From Planctomycetaceae bacterium (GTDB lineage Bacteria > Planctomycetota > Planctomycetia > Pirellulales > UBA1268), in NCBI GenBank assembly GCA_009691925.1, contig SIAG01000046.1:1-15208 (forward strand): 15,208 nt of DNA. The letters run 5' to 3'. The first letter of the stretch is position 1. Every line of letters starts with the position of its first letter. Shown piece by piece: positions 12,431-15,208 of this stretch. Made by a program: the position numbers and the translations under genes. A model generated the notes under the pieces. The model saw nothing but the letters and a program-made list of their open reading frames with translations. It did not search any database and had not been told where the DNA came from.

Positions 12431-14033
12431 TTCCCTGCCCCGCCCCGTCACCACGATCGGCAGCGGAGGGGGGCTCCGGAAGCGGCGCGGTGCCGTAGGC
12501 TTCGCTTGGCACCGGCCCGAGATCGTCGACCTCGTGGCGGAGTCGATCGAGCTCCGCCCGGAGCTCCCGGAGCGTGTCGGCATACGCCGGATCGGCGTGG
12601 AAGCTGCGGGTTTCGGTCGGGTCGACCGCGCGGTCGAGGAGCTCCCACTCGTCGAGATCCCCCTCGTAGTGAACGAGCTTGTGGCGCTCGGTGATCACCC
12701 CTCGATGGGGGCGGACATGGTGCGGCTCGGGGAACTCGTAGTAGTGGTAGTAGAGGCTCTTCCGCCAGTCGGCGTTAGCGCGTTCGGCAAGGAGTGGCTG
12801 GAGGGGACGGCCCTGCATGTCGGGCGGCACGGGAAGTCCGGCGAGGGCGAGAAACGTCGGCGCGAAGTCGATCAGCGACACGATCCGGTCGCAGTGGCTC
12901 CCGGGCCGGGTCAGCCCGGGTGAGCGAACGATCAGCGGCGTCCGTACCGACTCCTCAAAGATCCAGCGCTTGTCGAACCAACCGTGTTCGCCAAGGAAAA
13001 AGCCCTGATCGCTGGAGAGAACGACGACGGTCTCGTCGGCGATTCCTTCCCGGTCGAGCTCGTCGAGGAGCCGGCCGACGCTCTCGTCGATCGCCTTCAC
13101 GCACGCCAGGTAGTCGTGCAGGTAGCGCTGGTAGCGCCAGCGAACGAGATCCCTCCCGGCTGGATCGGCTGCGCGGAAAGCGTCGTTCCGCGGTTCGTAA
13201 TAGGCGTTCCAGGCGACGAGGTCGTCGCCGTCGATCCCGGGCGGCAATTCGAACTTCGCGTCGAGCGCCGTGAAGCTGCGATCGAGCCCCATGTCGTGGT
13301 CGCGGACGGCCCGGCTGCGGCCGGCGAAATCATCCAACAGCGTCGGGGGCTCCGGATGGGAGCGATCCCCGTCCCAGCCGAGGTGCCGGATCGCCGGCGA
13401 CCACTCGCGGTGTGGCGCCTTGTGCTGCGTCATGAGGAGGAACGGCCGGTGATGGTCCCGTTGCCGCAGCCACTCGATCGAACGATCGGTAATCACATCG
13501 GTGACATACCCGCGCTCGACCTGTTTCCCCGCGGCTGTGATCATCGGCGGGTTGTAGTAGATCCCCTGGCCCGGAAGGATCTGCCAGTGGTCGAAGCCGG
13601 TCGGAGCGCTCCCCAGGTGCCACTTGCCGATCACCGCCGTCTGCCAGCCGGCCTCCTGCAGCATCTTGGGGAAGGTCGGCTGGGCCGCATCGAACCGACA
13701 GTTGGCGTTGTTGTAGAAGCCGTTCTTGTGGGAGTACTTGCCGGTGAGGATCGTGGCCCGGCTCGGCCCACAGATCGAGTTGGTGACCAAGCAGCGGTCG
13801 AACCGCATCCCCTCGCGGGCGAGCCGGTCGATGTTCGGCGTCTCGAGGAGGTGCCGCGACTCACCGTAGGTCGACAACGCCTGGCAGGTCAGATCGTCGG
13901 CGAAGATGAAGAGGAGGTTGGGGGGGCGGGCGGTCGCCCCCCCCGCGACCGTGAACGCCTCGATCGAGATCGCGGCCAGAAGGAAGAGCGCGACCGACCG
14001 GAGCCGGGCAGTGAGGAGGCGGATGGGGGCCAT
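12426..14033 (-). CDS. Secreted type I (formylglycine-dependent) sulfatase
   Basis: 535 residues. A hydrophobic N-terminal segment (about 8-35) looks like a signal peptide. Sulfatase landmarks follow in order: NLLFIFADDL with the metal-binding D46/D47; NSICGPSRATILTGKY (85-100), in which C88 is the residue converted to formylglycine in the C-x-P-S-R motif; SHKNG with H102; GKWHLG with K137 and H139; TQHKAPH with H204; and VLSSDQGFFLGEHGWFDKRW with D342/Q343 and K355. The active site therefore appears complete. The C-terminal subdomain has YYHYYEFPEPHHVRPHRGV and LVHYEGDLDEWELLD. It would hydrolyse sulfate esters of polysaccharides outside the cytoplasm, but the substrate cannot be read from sequence. 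Residues after about 510 are a Pro/Asp/Gly-rich tail. It is divergent from the O-antigen-ligase-like gene. The FGE-like protein at 848-2101 is an unlikely activator because it lacks one FGE cysteine. Confidence 0.96.
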   Translation of the reverse strand: MAPIRLLTARLRSVALFLLAAISIEAFTVAGGATARPPNLLFIFADDLTCQALSTYGESRHLLETPNIDRLAREGMRFDRCLVTNSICGPSRATILTGKYSHKNGFYNNANCRFDAAQPTFPKMLQEAGWQTAVIGKWHLGSAPTGFDHWQILPGQGIYYNPPMITAAGKQVERGYVTDVITDRSIEWLRQRDHHRPFLLMTQHKAPHREWSPAIRHLGWDGDRSHPEPPTLLDDFAGRSRAVRDHDMGLDRSFTALDAKFELPPGIDGDDLVAWNAYYEPRNDAFRAADPAGRDLVRWRYQRYLHDYLACVKAIDESVGRLLDELDREGIADETVVVLSSDQGFFLGEHGWFDKRWIFEESVRTPLIVRSPGLTRPGSHCDRIVSLIDFAPTFLALAGLPVPPDMQGRPLQPLLAERANADWRKSLYYHYYEFPEPHHVRPHRGVITERHKLVHYEGDLDEWELLDRAVDPTETRSFHADPAYADTLRELRAELDRLRHEVDDLGPVPSEAYGTAPLPEPPSAADRGDGAGQGT

Positions 14034-14226
14034 GGCAGGGGGGGTTCCCGGGGGAAAGATCTCAGGAGTTTACGGTGGATGGCCGAATCGAGGCCGCCCG
14101 ATCCCACCACGCTCCGGAGGACGTGGGCCCACCCCGCATCGATTTGGCGGGACTGCGATGGGAGAGCCGGGGAAGGTTGGGTAAACTCGGGGGGTTCCGC
14201 CGCGGATTCCATCGGACAACGGCCAC
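14034..14226. other. Divergent intergenic region between the sulfatase and the O-antigen-ligase-like gene
   Basis: A 193-bp gap between two outward-facing genes. A TAAACT (14182-14187) on the plus strand is a possible -10 element, with no good -35 at the expected distance. No ribosome binding site is visible for either start codon, and I see no gene or repeat. Confidence 0.35.
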
Positions 14227-15208
14227 ATGCCCGCCGGTAACACATCACTTATCCTCGGAATCCGTGAGGCAGCGGCACTCCCCGAGGAGCCGCTGTGGCG
14301 GCGTCTAGCGGAACTGGCGGCCGTTGCCCTCCTCGCCCTGGCGGCGATGTTCGGGCCGTTGGCGCTGGGGGGAACCCATCCGCTCGGCAAACTGGGGATC
14401 AACCTTCTCGTCGGCGCGGCGACCATTCTCTGGGCCGTGACGGCCCCCCGCTCAGGATGGTTGGCCTGGTTGCCGATCACCGTGGCCGGAGGGGCGATCC
14501 TCCAACTCATTCCCCTCCCCGCGCCGCTCCTGGCCCTCGTCGCGCCGTTCTCGGCCGATCGCTGGGGAGCGGTCACCGACGGGGAGCCGTTGCGGTGGGG
14601 CACGATTTCCATCGATCCGGGCGCCACGGCGGCGGCGATCCGGCAGGTGTTCCTCGGGCTCTCGGCCACCGTCGTGACGATGGATCTGTGCCGCCGTCCC
14701 CTGCGGCGCCTCGTGCTCTGCGCGGCGATCGCCTTGGCCGGCCTGATGGTGTGGGGATTGGGGATCGTCTATCCGCAGAACGAGGATCACGTGGTGCTCG
14801 GCCGGCATGATCTGAGGGGACCGGAGGAGAACGTCTCCTGGTGCACGACCGTCCTCCCGCCGGTGCGCACCGCCGGGTTCATTGAGTATTCGCAGTCGGG
14901 GCCGGTGCGTGTCGGGGACGAGCAGTACTACCTGCCGCGCTGGCAGATCGGCGACGGGATGGGGTCGTACGTCGTCAGCAACCACTTTGCGGCCGGGATG
15001 TACTTGACGCTGCCGCTGTTCATCGCCCTCTGCCGGCAACTTCTGCGCGGGCCGATCTGGTCGTGGGCGGGGGGGACGCTCGCGCTGGTCGTCTTCGCCG
15101 GGGCATTCTGGACCGTCGGCATGCTGGCCCATTCCCGGGGCGGGGCTGGCGCCATCATGGTCGCCACGGCCGTGTTCATGGCCCTCACCACGCAGGAGCG
15201 TTGGGGGC
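14227..15208 (+). CDS. O-antigen ligase / polymerase (Wzy-like) membrane protein, 3' end outside window
   Basis: Translated directly from the ATG at 14227; 327 residues are visible before the right edge. Residues about 25-45 (LAELAAVALLALAAMFGPLAL) form the first of several membrane segments, followed by LGINLLVGAATILWAV, LPITVAGGAILQLIPLPAPL, LVLCAAIALAGLMVWGLG and, later, TLALVVFAGAFWTVGML. Between them lies a hydrophilic region (about 175-245) presumably outside the membrane. The Wzy_C/O-antigen-ligase signature appears as SNHFAAGMYLTLPLFIALC followed by AHSRGGAGAIMVATAV, matching the usual NHFA...LPL and SRGG pattern. Such proteins polymerise or ligate surface polysaccharide repeat units using lipid-linked donors in the inner membrane. 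Planctomycete members are often large and also act in exopolysaccharide synthesis. Next to the divergent sulfatase it hints at surface-polysaccharide metabolism, but the link is weak. Confidence 0.85.
   Translation, partial: MPAGNTSLILGIREAAALPEEPLWRRLAELAAVALLALAAMFGPLALGGTHPLGKLGINLLVGAATILWAVTAPRSGWLAWLPITVAGGAILQLIPLPAPLLALVAPFSADRWGAVTDGEPLRWGTISIDPGATAAAIRQVFLGLSATVVTMDLCRRPLRRLVLCAAIALAGLMVWGLGIVYPQNEDHVVLGRHDLRGPEENVSWCTTVLPPVRTAGFIEYSQSGPVRVGDEQYYLPRWQIGDGMGSYVVSNHFAAGMYLTLPLFIALCRQLLRGPIWSWAGGTLALVVFAGAFWTVGMLAHSRGGAGAIMVATAVFMALTTQERWG

Noticed and set aside
848..14033. A sulfatase plus maturase system formed by the FGE-like protein and the sulfatase
   Set aside because: The genes are over 10 kb apart with unrelated genes between, and the FGE-like protein lacks one of the two required cysteines.
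12984..14240. 418-codon plus-strand frame
   Set aside because: It is fully antisense to the sulfatase, whose motifs are unambiguous; it shows no domain features.

Overview
The window is GC-rich and looks like a planctomycete chromosome, probably of the Pirellulales or a relative. The lineage call is inference. It rests on secreted PQQ-type beta-propeller and formylglycine-generating-enzyme-like proteins, a secreted sulfatase, scarce Shine-Dalgarno sequences, and several proteins of a style I associate with planctomycetes. It reads as ordinary chromosome: I see no phage, insertion sequence, CRISPR array, tRNA or rRNA.

Layout. Positions 1-2101 (minus strand) hold a formylglycine-generating-enzyme-like protein followed by a PQQ-like beta-propeller protein cut by the window edge. 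Both have export signals. smpB (2221-2784, plus) is divergent from them. Behind smpB lies a convergent gap with strong hairpins, then a 75-residue uncharacterised protein on the minus strand. Positions 3209-3893 are the least ordinary part: about 0.7 kb with no convincing gene, several strong inverted repeats, and a 17-copy 9-bp minisatellite that begins 5 bp beyond the stop codon of the next minus-strand gene. That gene (3894-4625) encodes a short N-terminal domain and an Ala/Lys/Pro-rich tail with repeated helix-like motifs, one pair of which is a recent 93-bp-period DNA duplication. A second uncharacterised protein follows (4815-5339).

Positions 5480-8992 (plus) carry a two-TM histidine kinase, purH (purine synthesis) and trpC (tryptophan synthesis). 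Convergent to them on the minus strand are an NAD-dependent epimerase/reductase (10997-9912) and an OmpR-type response regulator (9856-9044). Kinase and regulator may be a cognate pair separated by the two biosynthetic genes. Positions 11281-12420 (plus) encode a GNAT-like acyltransferase with the clearest ribosome binding site in the window. It ends 5 bp from the end of a convergent secreted sulfatase (12426-14033), and a hairpin spans both stop codons. The right edge holds the start of an O-antigen-ligase/polymerase-like membrane protein (14227 onward).

No defined new multi-gene system is evident. The best leads are the repeat- and hairpin-rich segment at 2785-3893 with its two flanking uncharacterised proteins, the modular repeat protein, and the separated two-component pair.
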